A stretch of DNA of 47,710 nt from Sphingobacteriia bacterium 28-36-52 (GTDB lineage Bacteria > Bacteroidota > Bacteroidia > Chitinophagales > Chitinophagaceae). Location: NCBI GenBank assembly GCA_002281575.1, contig NCGN01000014.1, forward strand, positions 1 to 47,710, in the 5' to 3' direction. Of the stretch, positions 36,466 to 45,250 are shown piece after piece. Under the pieces are notes generated by a model. That model was not told where the DNA came from and searched no databases. It worked only from the letters and a program-made list of their open reading frames with translations. The position numbers and the translations under genes were made by a program. The first letter of the stretch is position 1. Each line of letters opens with the position of its first letter.

Positions 36466-37185
36466 TTAATTAGCATTTATATTCATTGGAACTTCAATCA
36501 ACAATATTTCAGTATTGCTATTTGCTTGAATGGTAAGCTGATTGGTTTCAGAAATACCTAAACCATCTCGCTCATTTAATTCAATTCCATTAATGGTAGC
36601 ATCTCCTCCAATCACAAAAACATATACCCCATTTGTTGATTGGTGTAGTTGATATTCAGTGGATTTTCCTGCATCAAAATTGGCCAATGAAAACCAAGCG
36701 TCTTGGTTAATCCAAACTGCATCTTTATTATCAGGTGCAACAGCTGTCAAAATTTGATTGGTTCTATCAGATGGCTTGAAAGATTTTTGCTCATATCTAG
36801 GGGTGATATTTAATTCTTTTGGCATAACCCATATTTGCAAAAACTTTACTTGCTGATCTTTATTTGCATTCATTTCACTATGCGCAATTCCACTTCCTGC
36901 GCTCATGATTTGCACATCATGCTGACGAATGATTTCGTTTCTACCAGTGCTGTCTTGATGATGTAAATCTCCAGATAAGGGAATAGACACAATTTCCATA
37001 TTATCATGTGGATGTTTGCCAAATCCCATTCCTGGTGCAACGGTATCATCATTCAAAACCCTTAATGCACCAAAATGCATTCTTTCAGGGTTATAGTAAT
37101 GGCCAAAACTAAAACTATGAAAGCTGTTTAACCAGCCAAAGCTGTTATGACCTCTCGTGTTTGCTTTGTGTAATACTGTTTTCAT
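36466..37185 (-). CDS. Pirin family protein (YhhW-like)
   Basis: A 239-residue bicupin of the YhhW quercetin-2,3-dioxygenase-like branch of pirins. It opens with RGHNSFGWLNSFHSFSFGHY and has the metal cupin motif GKHPHDNMEIVSIPLSGDLHHQD and then HSEMNAN. It is 50 residues shorter than the neighbouring pirin, and the two are of different subtypes rather than a recent duplication. It lies 44 bases after the MarR gene, with a partial copy of the MarR-site core in that gap. Confidence 0.9.
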   Translation of the reverse strand: MKTVLHKANTRGHNSFGWLNSFHSFSFGHYYNPERMHFGALRVLNDDTVAPGMGFGKHPHDNMEIVSIPLSGDLHHQDSTGRNEIIRQHDVQIMSAGSGIAHSEMNANKDQQVKFLQIWVMPKELNITPRYEQKSFKPSDRTNQILTAVAPDNKDAVWINQDAWFSLANFDAGKSTEYQLHQSTNGVYVFVIGGDATINGIELNERDGLGISETNQLTIQANSNTEILLIEVPMNINAN

Positions 37186-37199
37186 GACTATTTATTTAA

Positions 37200-37211
37200 G
37201 TGTATATACAT
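37200..37211 (-). promoter_or_regulatory. Partial second MarR-site core
   Basis: GTGTATATACAT contains the palindrome TGTATATACA and, read on the minus strand, matches the core of the operator at 37697-37718 in 10 of 12 positions. It is 15 bases before the pirin start codon and may be a second, weaker site. Confidence 0.35.
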
Positions 37212-37229
37212 ATATTAATTTAAAAAAAA

Positions 37230-37688
37230 CTATACTTCGGTTCCCCTCAAGCGTTCTAACAATACATTCAATTGCTCTGCTTCCTTATTTTCCATTTTTA
37301 CCATTTCATCCATCAGCTGATTCACACTTTCTGTTGATGCAGCTAAAACAGCTAAACCTGCCTGGGTTAATGTGGTAACTGTTTCTCTTTTATCTGTAGG
37401 AGAATCTGCTCTTTTAACCAATTTTTTAATTACCAATCGATCAATAATTCTTGGAACATTAGAGCTTTTCTCAATCATCCTGCAGCTGATATCCTTTACA
37501 CATAGCTGTTCTGGATACTTTCCTTTCAATATTCGTAAAACGTTGTATTGCTCGTGTGTTAACCCAAATTCTTTTAAAACCTTACTCATTTGCGTTTTCA
37601 ACCACCAAGCAGTATACAAAATATTCAAACTTGCTTTATGCATTTCGTTCTTGAATTTATTGCTTTGTATGGCTTGTTCTAATTTCAC
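37230..37688 (-). CDS. MarR-family transcriptional regulator
   Basis: A 152-residue winged-helix regulator: KASLNILYTAWWLKTQMSKV leads into the dimer helix. The HTH is QLCVKDISCRMIEKSSNVPR with recognition helix, and the wing is KRADSPTDKRETVTTLTQAG. The frame extends to an ATG at 37724, but a complete promoter (37693-37725) covers that stretch. The likely start is therefore GTG 37688 (KLEQAIQSNKF, normal for the family). The transcript would begin at or near this GTG, i.e. leaderless. It probably represses itself and the pirin-YceI-reductase genes downstream. Confidence 0.87.
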   Translation of the reverse strand: MKLEQAIQSNKFKNEMHKASLNILYTAWWLKTQMSKVLKEFGLTHEQYNVLRILKGKYPEQLCVKDISCRMIEKSSNVPRIIDRLVIKKLVKRADSPTDKRETVTTLTQAGLAVLAASTESVNQLMDEMVKMENKEAEQLNVLLERLRGTEV

Positions 37689-37692
37689 GATG

Positions 37693-37725
37693 CAAATATA
37701 CATGTACATACATGTATATTCCAAA
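37693..37725 (-). promoter_or_regulatory. MarR promoter with operator in its spacer
   Basis: On the minus strand, TTTG (37722-37725), a 21-base spacer and TATATTTG (37693-37700) form a textbook Bacteroidota promoter. A 22-bp inverted repeat at 37697-37718 (arms TATACATGTA and TACATGTATA, 2-base centre) fills most of the spacer and overlaps the -7 box. This is the position expected for an autorepressor operator. Confidence 0.75.
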
Positions 37726-37756
37726 TAAAATTTCCTCCTTGGACAAAAATTTGCAT

Positions 37757-37796
37757 AAAAAAACCATTAAGCGCAGCTTAAACTGTCTTAATGGTT
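37757..37796 (-). terminator. Terminator after the parvulin gene
   Basis: On the minus strand a perfect 10-bp stem (AACCATTAAG with CTTAATGGTT) is followed by a run of eight T. It lies 22 bases after the isomerase stop and separates it from the MarR promoter. Confidence 0.85.
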
Positions 37797-37817
37797 GATT
37801 TTCAATACTTTATTAAA

Positions 37818-39212
37818 TTACTGCTTTCTTCCCTCAGCAGCGCTAACAGCAGCTTCTTTCCATTGTGCCAATTCCGGACACTTGGTGAACTCATTATCAA
37901 TTAAGATGTAATAAGTAGGTATATGTTCTTTAAACCACTTTTCTAAAGTTGAGTTCTTTTTTTCTTCCAATGCACGTTGGGCTACTCTATTGTAATCGTC
38001 TTTTAAATTTTCGCGATGTGGATCTTTCTTAGTTTTATAGTAAATAAGTCGAGCAACTTTTCTACCTCTCTCATCCTGATAAATTTGAGGCGAAGAAATA
38101 TCACCTGGTTTCATATCACTGATGGGCTTAATCATGTCTTTATCTAACATGTCTAAAGAAATAAAAGTAGACCCATCTCTTCCTACCAAAGAACCCGCAC
38201 TAAACTTACTGTTTTCATCATCAGAATACTTACTCACTGCTTCTGCAAAATTGATCTTACCAGCTTTAATTTGATTGCGAATAGTATCTAATTTATCAAC
38301 TGTTTCTTTTATTTCATCTTCGGTAATCGGTGGAATTCGTAATATATGTCTAACAATGGCTTCATCCCCAGAACGGCTAATCATCATGATAATATGCAAT
38401 CCAAACTTTGACTTAATTACAGGAGAAATTTGTCCCTCCTTCAATCTAAAGGAGGCTGCCATAAACGCAGGGTCATAATTTTTATCGTTTCTGTTCAAAG
38501 TGTATTGACCTGCATTTTCTTTAACTCCTGGATCTTCCGAATAATTCTTTGCCAATTGTTCAAACTTCTTTGGCCCCTGCGCTTCCGCTTGTTTTTTATA
38601 ATCGTACAACTGCTTTGCAACATATTCTTCTACATCTTTATTAGCCTTTGGAATCATCATGATTTGACTCACTTCAATTTCACTCTCATAAAATGGAAGG
38701 CTATCGGTAGGTGTTTTACTAAAATACTGTTTCACCTCAGTTGGGGTAATTTTGATATTATCAACAATCTTACGTTGCATTTGATCTGCTAATTTTTGCT
38801 CACGAAATGCTTCCCTAAAATCGTCTTTTAATTGGTAAACTGTTTTACCCGCTATCTCCTCTAAAATATCTTTAGATCCATATTGCTGAATGGTTTGTCT
38901 AATTCGATTATCTAATTCAGCTTCAATTTCATCATCTTCTACTTTTAAAGAATCCTTTTGAGCTTGAAGCAATAATGCTTTACGAATCAGTTGGCCTTCT
39001 AATACCTGACACTCATTAGGCAATACCACGTTTTCTTGGCCTTGCGTTTGACGCTTGGCATCCGCAATGGTATTAATAATTTCAGATCGTAAGATAATTT
39101 TATCCCCTACCTGTCCAACAATTTTGTCGGCAACCACTTTTTTAGATTGTGCAATTGCTGAGTTGCTCAAGCCAACTACCAATATAGCTCCTAATACGAA
39201 CACTTTTTTCAT
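37818..39212 (-). CDS. SurA/parvulin-type peptidyl-prolyl isomerase
   Basis: A 464-residue periplasmic folding factor, probably a chaperone for outer-membrane proteins. The signal peptide starts at ATG 39212 (MKKVFVLGAILVVGLSNSAIAQ); the frame extends 10 residues further upstream without improving it. A SurA-N-like helical region (about 25-170) is followed by two parvulin domains (about 175-275, EIEVSQIMMIPK to KFGLHIIMM; and about 285-390, IVRHILRIPP to YQDERGRKVARLIY). The C-terminus has charged helices. It has its own terminator and is not tightly linked to infB. Confidence 0.88.
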   Translation of the reverse strand: MKKVFVLGAILVVGLSNSAIAQSKKVVADKIVGQVGDKIILRSEIINTIADAKRQTQGQENVVLPNECQVLEGQLIRKALLLQAQKDSLKVEDDEIEAELDNRIRQTIQQYGSKDILEEIAGKTVYQLKDDFREAFREQKLADQMQRKIVDNIKITPTEVKQYFSKTPTDSLPFYESEIEVSQIMMIPKANKDVEEYVAKQLYDYKKQAEAQGPKKFEQLAKNYSEDPGVKENAGQYTLNRNDKNYDPAFMAASFRLKEGQISPVIKSKFGLHIIMMISRSGDEAIVRHILRIPPITEDEIKETVDKLDTIRNQIKAGKINFAEAVSKYSDDENSKFSAGSLVGRDGSTFISLDMLDKDMIKPISDMKPGDISSPQIYQDERGRKVARLIYYKTKKDPHRENLKDDYNRVAQRALEEKKNSTLEKWFKEHIPTYYILIDNEFTKCPELAQWKEAAVSAAEGRKQ

Positions 39213-39275
39213 CCCTTGCATAGTATAAAAATAATCAAACAAAAGCGGTTTTACACGCCCTTAACTGCTTTTAAC

Positions 39276-39313
39276 AAAATATAAAAGCCCCAAACACGGG
39301 GTTTGAGGCTTTA
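39276..39313 (-). terminator. Terminator after infB
   Basis: On the minus strand AAAGCC-CAAAC pairs with GTTTG-GGCTTT with one mismatched pair in the stem, followed by TTTTATATTTT. It lies 14 bases after the infB stop. Confidence 0.75.
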
Positions 39314-39327
39314 GTAAGGTCAATTTA

Positions 39328-42300
39328 TTATAAAGTACGCTTTACTTCTTCCTCTTCAAAGGCTTCAACAATATCACCAACTTTAAGGTCATTGAAGTTT
39401 TTGATGGTTAATCCGCACTCCATATTAGTAGATACATCTTTTACATCATCTTTAAAGCGTTTCAAACTACCCAACTCGGCTGCTTGTCCTTCTCCTTTTG
39501 GATATTCCACAATACCATCACGGATAATCCTGATTTTACTATTTCTGGCAATTTTTCCTTCCAATACAAAACATCCTGCAACAGTAGCTTTATCAAATTT
39601 GTATACTTCTCTAACTTCTACGTTAGCCGTAATTTTCTCTTGAATCTTCGGCTCCAACATACCTTCCATGGCGCTCTTGATTTCATCAATGGCTTGGTAA
39701 ATGATAGAGTACAACTTAATTTGAACACCTTCTGTGTCGGCCAATTTATTGGCTTGCATTGAAGGACGTACGTTAAATCCAATGATGATAGCATCAGAAG
39801 CAGTTGCCAACAATACATCGCTCTCAGAAATTTGACCAACTCCTTTCAATACCACTCTCACCGCAATTTCTGCAGTACTTAGTTTTTGTAAAGAGTCACT
39901 TAAGGCTTCTACAGAACCATCCACATCACCTTTAATGATGATATTTAATTCTTTAAAGTTACCTAGTGCCAAACGACGACCTATTTCATCTAATGTTATA
40001 TGCTTACGAGCGCGTAATCCTTGCTCTCTAGAAATTTGAGCACGCTTAGTAGCAACTTCTTTTGCTTCAGCTTCGTCTTCAAATACTTTGAATTTCTCAC
40101 CAGCTTGTGGAGCGCCATTTAATCCAAGAATAACTACAGGAGTAGATGGAGGTGCTACTTCAATTCGCTGATTACGTTCGTTGAACATTGCTTTTACTCT
40201 ACCATAATGCTGTCCAGATACAATTAAGTCACCTTGACGAAGGGTACCATTCTGCACCAAAATAGTGGCTACGTATCCTCTACCTTTATCTAAGGATGCT
40301 TCAATAATAGTACCTGTTGCTTCTCTGTTAGGATTGGCTTTCAGGTCTAATAATTCTGCTTCTAATAAAACTTTTTCTAAAAGTAAATCAACATTCAATC
40401 CTTGTTTAGCAGATAGTTCTTGGTTTTGGAATTTACCACCCCAAGCTTCTACTAGAATATTCATTTGAGAAAGTTGCTCGTAAATCTTTTGAGGATTTGC
40501 GCCATCTTTATCAATTTTATTCACCGCAAAAATCATAGGAACAGAAGCTGCTTGAGAGTGGCTGATTGCCTCTCTTGTTTGAGGCATTACCGCATCATCT
40601 GCTGCAACTACTATGATAGATATATCAGTTACTTTAGCACCACGAGCACGCATTGCGGTAAAGGCTTCGTGACCGGGAGTGTCTAAGAAAGTAATGGCTT
40701 TGCCATTCGGTAAAGTAACTTCATATGCACCTATATGCTGGGTAATACCTCCGGCTTCACCTGCAACTACGTTTGCATTTCTGATATAATCTAGTAAAGA
40801 CGTTTTACCATGGTCTACGTGACCCATGATGGTAACAATTGGAGGACGTTCCGATTTATCTTCGTCTTCATCATCCTCATCATCCATATCCAAATCGTCG
40901 GCGTCTTCCAAACCAATGAATTCTACTTCAAATCCAAATTCGGATGCAACCAGTTCAATTACCTCTGCATCTAAACGTTGGTTAATTGAAACCATGATTC
41001 CCAAATTCATACACTTGCCAATAACATCAGCAAAGCTTACATCCATCAAGTTAGCCAACTCACTCACCGTTACGAATTCTGTAACTTGTAGCTTGTTGTC
41101 TTCCATCATGTCATCGCCTTGTGCATCAGCAGCTTCGTCTCTTTTGGCTCTTCTATATTTGGCTTTCAGGCTCTTTCCTCTACCGCCCGTTCCAGCAAGC
41201 TTAGCTTGGGTTTCACGGATTTTTTCCTGAATAGCTTTTTGATCAATTTCTTTGTCTTCAACTCTTGGAGCGTTTCGATCATTTCTTCCTCTATTTCCTC
41301 CACCTTGGCCACCACGGTTAAAACCACCTTGGCCACCGCCGCCTCTATTGAATCCACCACCACCGCCGCTTCCAGCATTAGGGTTGTTGTTTCTTGCAGG
41401 AACAATTGGACGGTTTGGACCAGTTAATGGTCTTCCGTCTGCATCTTTTGCAGGAGCAACATTGGGTTCTCCTTTTTTATCAACTGGTATACGTTTGCGT
41501 TTACGCTTTTCGTCTCTACCCATTGGTTTAGGACGGGTATCGCTATTTACAGGTAATTCAATTTTACCTAAAATCTTTGGTCCTTCTAATTTTTCTGCAC
41601 GAATATTCTCAATAGTAGGTGGAGCATCAACCACTGGAGGTGGAGGAGGTGTTGTTGAAACAACAACCGCTGCGGGTGCTACTGGTGCTGGTTTTGCAGC
41701 AACTGGATTGGGCGTATTCTTTGCAGCAGGCTTTGGTGCGTCTGCTTTCTTTTCTGGAGTTGGTTCTGCTTTTTTAGCCGTCTTTTTTGGACGGGTAGAA
41801 GAATCAATTGCAGAAAGGTCAATTTTATGAATCACTTTAGGTCCTTCAATAGGAGTTATTTCTGTTTTCGTTACTTCGGGAACAGCTGGTTGTGCTGGAG
41901 CAGCAACTACAACTGGAGGAGCTGGGGTAGCTTCTACAATTGGTTCTTGAACTGGAGCCACCTCTTTTACAGGGGCTTCAATAGGTTCAATAATGGCAAC
42001 TGGAGCCGGAGCTTTCGGAAGTTCCTCTTTAGGAGCCGTCTCAACAGGAGCCGGAGTTGAAACAACAGTTGCTTCAACTTCAGTTACTGGTTTTTTGTCT
42101 GCGACAGGTTCTGCGGGTTTTTTCTCTTCCTTTCTAAAAGTGATTTCCTCTTCGTCTTTCTTCTTCTTTGCCTCACTCTGGCTACCTTTTGGTATTTCTA
42201 CTTGATCAGCTTTGTTCTTAGCAACTTTGTCGCCTTGGAACTCTGCCTGAAGGGCACGGTAATGGTCTTCCTGAAGCTTTGCAGTTGGCTTCAGGTCATC

Positions 42301-42402
42301 TCTGTTAAATCCTTTCTTCACCAAGAATTCAATCAGGGTATCCTGACCAATGTTAAATTCTTTGGCGGCTGCTAACAGTCTCGGTAATTTCAGTTCTGAC
42401 AT
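39328..42402 (-). CDS. infB: Translation initiation factor IF-2
   Basis: A 1024-residue GTPase that brings initiator tRNA to the ribosome. The G domain is unmistakable: [36 protein letters not shown], and [12 protein letters not shown]. Domains II-IV follow with [17 protein letters not shown] and [12 protein letters not shown] 42402 ([19 protein letters not shown]) matches the normal IF-2 N-domain; an upstream frame start at 42456 is not credible. Between the N-domain and G domain is a long Pro/Ala/Glu-rich linker and a Gly-rich segment of FNRGGGG-like repeats (about residues 355-380). Confidence 0.97.
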   Translation of the reverse strand: MSELKLPRLLAAAKEFNIGQDTLIEFLVKKGFNRDDLKPTAKLQEDHYRALQAEFQGDKVAKNKADQVEIPKGSQSEAKKKKDEEEITFRKEEKKPAEPVADKKPVTEVEATVVSTPAPVETAPKEELPKAPAPVAIIEPIEAPVKEVAPVQEPIVEATPAPPVVVAAPAQPAVPEVTKTEITPIEGPKVIHKIDLSAIDSSTRPKKTAKKAEPTPEKKADAPKPAAKNTPNPVAAKPAPVAPAAVVVSTTPPPPPVVDAPPTIENIRAEKLEGPKILGKIELPVNSDTRPKPMGRDEKRKRKRIPVDKKGEPNVAPAKDADGRPLTGPNRPIVPARNNNPNAGSGGGGGFNRGGGGQGGFNRGGQGGGNRGRNDRNAPRVEDKEIDQKAIQEKIRETQAKLAGTGGRGKSLKAKYRRAKRDEAADAQGDDMMEDNKLQVTEFVTVSELANLMDVSFADVIGKCMNLGIMVSINQRLDAEVIELVASEFGFEVEFIGLEDADDLDMDDEDDEDEDKSERPPIVTIMGHVDHGKTSLLDYIRNANVVAGEAGGITQHIGAYEVTLPNGKAITFLDTPGHEAFTAMRARGAKVTDISIIVVAADDAVMPQTREAISHSQAASVPMIFAVNKIDKDGANPQKIYEQLSQMNILVEAWGGKFQNQELSAKQGLNVDLLLEKVLLEAELLDLKANPNREATGTIIEASLDKGRGYVATILVQNGTLRQGDLIVSGQHYGRVKAMFNERNQRIEVAPPSTPVVILGLNGAPQAGEKFKVFEDEAEAKEVATKRAQISREQGLRARKHITLDEIGRRLALGNFKELNIIIKGDVDGSVEALSDSLQKLSTAEIAVRVVLKGVGQISESDVLLATASDAIIIGFNVRPSMQANKLADTEGVQIKLYSIIYQAIDEIKSAMEGMLEPKIQEKITANVEVREVYKFDKATVAGCFVLEGKIARNSKIRIIRDGIVEYPKGEGQAAELGSLKRFKDDVKDVSTNMECGLTIKNFNDLKVGDIVEAFEEEEVKRTL

Positions 42403-42477
42403 TCTTTGTTTTTGGGTCCTAATATGCGTTACAGCTAAGCCACGCATACTTGACAAATATACGTGGTTATTGGCTGC

Positions 42478-43728
42478 TTATTCTTCTCTATCAAATTCTT
42501 CTTGTAGTACTTTTCTAACTTCTTCAATTGTTTCACGCTCTAAATCGGTTCTACGCTCTAATTCATCTACAGTTAGTTTTAAAATACTGCGACCTGTATC
42601 ACAACCAATCTTTTTAAATTCGTCAATAATCCAGGTTTCAATTTCATCACTAAATTCATCTAAGTCAATATCAAATTCGTCGGTAATTTCTTCGTCTTCA
42701 CGATAAACATCAATTTCATAACCAGTTAGTTCACATGCTAACTTAATATTTACGCCTCTTCTACCAATGGCCAAAGACACTTGATCGGCTTTTAAGTAAA
42801 CGTTGGCTTGTTTTTTATCGTTATCCAAGTCCATATAGCTGATTTTAGCAGGCGTTAATGAACGTTGTATTAACAATTGAATATTGGTGGTAAAGTTGAT
42901 TACGTCTATGTTTTCGTTTTTCAATTCACGAACTATACCATGTATACGACTACCTTTCATACCCACACAAGCACCCACTGGATCAATACGATCGTCGTAA
43001 GACTCAACGGCTACTTTAGCTCTATCTCCTGGTTCGCGAACAATCTTTTTAATAGCAATTAACCCATCAAAAATTTCAGGAACCTCAATCTCTAGCAATT
43101 TGGCAAGGAACATTGGGCTAGTCCTAGATAAAATAATCACAGGGGTATTATTTTTCATGTCAACACGAGCTACCACAGCGCGAATATTCTCTCCTTTTTT
43201 AAAGTAATCTTGAGGAATTTGTTCAGACTTAGGTAATATCAATTCATTGCCTTCTTCGTCTAATAGCAATACTTCTTTTTTCCAAACTTGGTAAACCTCA
43301 GCGCTAATAATATCACCCACACGGTCACCATATTTCTTTACCAGCACATTCTTTTTCAAATCGCTGATACGGCTTGCTAGTGTTTGCTTAGCCGCTAAAA
43401 TAGCCCTACGGCCAAAGTCGAGTATGTCTACTTCTTCGTACAATTCTTCTCCTACTTCAAAGTCGGGTTCAATTTTGGCAGCCTCAGAATAAGCAATTTC
43501 TGCCAAGGGATCATTCACCTCTCCATCTTCTACAATCATACGGCGGCGGATGATTTCCAAGTCACCTTTTTCGGCGTTCACGATAACATCAAAATTATCG
43601 TCTGCACCAAACTTCTTGCGAAGCAAGGTTTTGAATACATCTTCTACCACTTTCATCATCGTGGGACGATCAATATTTTCTGCGTCTTTAAACTCCTGAA
43701 ACGCCTCAATTAAGTTGATACTGGCCAT
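42478..43728 (-). CDS. nusA: Transcription termination/antitermination factor NusA
   Basis: A 416-residue RNA-polymerase-associated factor. The N-domain (LIEAFQEFKDAENIDRPTMM...VLRKKFG) is followed by S1 (IISAEVYQVWKKEVLLL) and KH domains (VGACVGMKGSRIHGIVREL, SLAIGRRGVNIKLACELTG). The acidic C-terminal tail has no clear duplicated helix-hairpin acidic repeats, so it is shorter than the E. coli protein and normal for this phylum. It sits 20 bases after rimP and 75 bases before infB, the conserved order. Confidence 0.96.
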   Translation of the reverse strand: MASINLIEAFQEFKDAENIDRPTMMKVVEDVFKTLLRKKFGADDNFDVIVNAEKGDLEIIRRRMIVEDGEVNDPLAEIAYSEAAKIEPDFEVGEELYEEVDILDFGRRAILAAKQTLASRISDLKKNVLVKKYGDRVGDIISAEVYQVWKKEVLLLDEEGNELILPKSEQIPQDYFKKGENIRAVVARVDMKNNTPVIILSRTSPMFLAKLLEIEVPEIFDGLIAIKKIVREPGDRAKVAVESYDDRIDPVGACVGMKGSRIHGIVRELKNENIDVINFTTNIQLLIQRSLTPAKISYMDLDNDKKQANVYLKADQVSLAIGRRGVNIKLACELTGYEIDVYREDEEITDEFDIDLDEFSDEIETWIIDEFKKIGCDTGRSILKLTVDELERRTDLERETIEEVRKVLQEEFDREE

Positions 43729-43748
43729 AACGCTGTTTTTTTATTCTG

Positions 43749-44219
43749 CTAAAATTTAATTTGTACAGTTGTTGATTTAATATTTGAAAAAGGAATGAGT
43801 ACTTGTTCAGTAACCGCTTTTTTGCCTTTACCACTGGTACATTGTATCATGATATCTGCTTCTGCTACTGTTTCTAGTACTCCTTCTTTAATAGAATCGT
43901 CGGTAAAAACCACTTGAATGGTTCTACCAATATTTTTTTGGTATTGTCTTATCAGTTTTAGTGGCTCATCAATGCCTGGTGAAGAAACTTCTAAAGAAAA
44001 TTCCCCTTCAGGATAAATTCCAGCCTCCTCTATCATTTTATAGAGTTTTCGGTTAAAATAGACGCATTTCTCAATAGGTAAGCCACTATCCCCATCTAAA
44101 AACACTTTGATATTATTGGTGGGTTTAATTTTTACAGATACCAGAAAATACAATGGCTCTTCTGCCAAAATGGTCTGTAAAAACTGCTCAACTAGGTTAA
44201 TATTGTTGTCTGTTGCCAT
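43749..44219 (-). CDS. rimP: Ribosome maturation factor RimP
   Basis: A 156-residue factor needed for 30S subunit assembly, with the N-terminal RimP domain (LDGDSGLPIEKCVYFNRKLY, FSLEVSSPGIDEPL) and C-terminal SH3-like barrel (RTIQVVFTDDSIKEGVLETV). I chose ATG 44219 (MATDNNINLV). The extended frame to 44279 runs through a hairpin and promoter. It heads rimP-nusA-infB and has an attenuator-like hairpin 11-38 bases before the start. Confidence 0.94.
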   Translation of the reverse strand: MATDNNINLVEQFLQTILAEEPLYFLVSVKIKPTNNIKVFLDGDSGLPIEKCVYFNRKLYKMIEEAGIYPEGEFSLEVSSPGIDEPLKLIRQYQKNIGRTIQVVFTDDSIKEGVLETVAEADIMIQCTSGKGKKAVTEQVLIPFSNIKSTTVQIKF

Positions 44220-44222
44220 GGT

Positions 44223-44257
44223 AAAAAAGGAGAAGGGAACGATAGTCGTTCCCTTCT
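44223..44257 (-). terminator. Terminator-like hairpin in the rimP leader
   Basis: On the minus strand a perfect 12-bp stem (arms 44246-44257 and 44231-44242) with a three-base loop is followed by CC and six T (44223-44228), then the rimP ATG three bases later. It meets the criteria for an intrinsic terminator yet lies downstream of the rimP promoter. Confidence 0.8.
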
Positions 44258-44276
44258 GTTGATTCTTAGCTTGTTG

Positions 44277-44309
44277 CAAATATACGTCAATTAGACCCTA
44301 AAATCCAAA
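44277..44309 (-). promoter_or_regulatory. Promoter of rimP-nusA-infB
   Basis: On the minus strand TTTG (44306-44309), a 21-base spacer and TATATTTG (44277-44284) match the Bacteroidota consensus and have the same spacing as the MarR promoter at 37693. The expected start is near 44271, giving a leader of about 50 bases. Confidence 0.7.
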
Positions 44310-44381
44310 TTTTTGCCGCTCTTCCGATTTCAGCCGGTTTTAACAGCCCTATAATAGGTTAATTACTATTTTTACCCTCTT

Positions 44382-44621
44382 ATGTTTAAAGTATTACTTT
44401 GGGCCTTAGCCATTTACCTTCTGTATCGTTTCATTTTTGGATTGGTCATCCCTGTGAGTAAAACAGCCAGTCAGCTAAAGCAAAAAATGTCTGAAATGCA
44501 GCAGCAACAAGATTTTCAACAACAAGAATATGCCCGCCAACAGGAGCAGCCTCAGCAAAAACAAGCAGCTAGTACTGCTGTAAAAAAAGACGATTACTTA
44601 GATTTTGAAGAAGTTAAATAA
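44382..44621 (+). CDS. DUF4834 family small membrane protein
   Basis: A 79-residue protein with one N-terminal membrane helix (LLWALAIYLLYRFIFGLVI). A Gln-rich stretch follows (QQQQDFQQQEYARQQEQPQQ), ending in an acidic DYLDFEEVK tail. This is the DUF4834 (PF16118) pattern seen across Bacteroidota. Function unknown; the helix suggests an inner-membrane anchor with a cytoplasmic coil. It is divergent from rimP and ends 8 bases from the convergent HAD gene. Confidence 0.82.
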   Translation: MFKVLLWALAIYLLYRFIFGLVIPVSKTASQLKQKMSEMQQQQDFQQQEYARQQEQPQQKQAASTAVKKDDYLDFEEVK

Positions 44622-44629
44622 GATAGGCA

Positions 44630-45250
44630 TTAAAGTGACAAATCCAATACCGTTAAAGGCGCTTTTAAATGAATGGTTTGTAAGCCTAATTCTTGAGCCG
44701 CTTCAATATTCTTGATGGTATCATCTATAAATAAAGTTTCGCCAGCATGCAGACTTTGTTCTTCTAAGATAGCCCGAAAAGACTCCGGATAGGGCTTGCG
44801 AAGTCCTAAATTTTGTGAATAATATGCTTTTATAAATAGGCTATCAAAGTCTAAACCTGGATGCTGCATTTTAAATCTTTCTATAAAACAGTCGTAATGT
44901 ATTTGATTGGTATTGGAAAATAAGAAAATTCGATATTTTTTCGAGATTTCTTTGAGCCAATCAATACGTTCTTTAGGAAAGTCTAATAAAAGCGCATTCC
45001 AAGCCCTTTTAATTTGTTCATTGCTCAAGGTGGTTTTAGATTCTTTGCGGAAAGCAGTGTAAAATTCCTCTTCACTTATTCTACCTGTTTCTAATAATTC
45101 GAACAAAGGGTTAGAAAAGTGTTGGGTAAACATTTCATTAAACTGCAACACACCTAAATCAACAAATGCTTGATTGGTTAATTGAAAATCAATATTCAAA
45201 AAAACCCCACCTAAATCAAAAATGATATGCTTAATTGGTGATTTCATCAT
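44630..45250 (-). CDS. HAD-family hydrolase (YihX-like)
   Basis: A 206-residue haloacid-dehalogenase-type phosphatase. Motif I is IIFDLGGVFLNID, where the second acidic residue of DxD is replaced by Gly, as in YihX-like sugar phosphatases. Motif II Ser/Asn is in IFLFSNTN, motif III Lys in LRKPYPESF and motif IV in LFIDDTIKNI. The alpha-helical cap is of the short C1 type. The substrate, probably a small phosphorylated metabolite, is not determinable. The start touches the upstream membrane-protein stop by one base (TAATG-like coupling). Confidence 0.86.
   Translation of the reverse strand: MMKSPIKHIIFDLGGVFLNIDFQLTNQAFVDLGVLQFNEMFTQHFSNPLFELLETGRISEEEFYTAFRKESKTTLSNEQIKRAWNALLLDFPKERIDWLKEISKKYRIFLFSNTNQIHYDCFIERFKMQHPGLDFDSLFIKAYYSQNLGLRKPYPESFRAILEEQSLHAGETLFIDDTIKNIEAAQELGLQTIHLKAPLTVLDLSL

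Noticed and set aside
41252..41830. A 192-residue Pro/Gly-rich open frame on the plus strand
   Set aside because: It is the antisense of the low-complexity IF-2 linker; repetitive GC-richer DNA leaves open frames on both strands and no family is recognisable.
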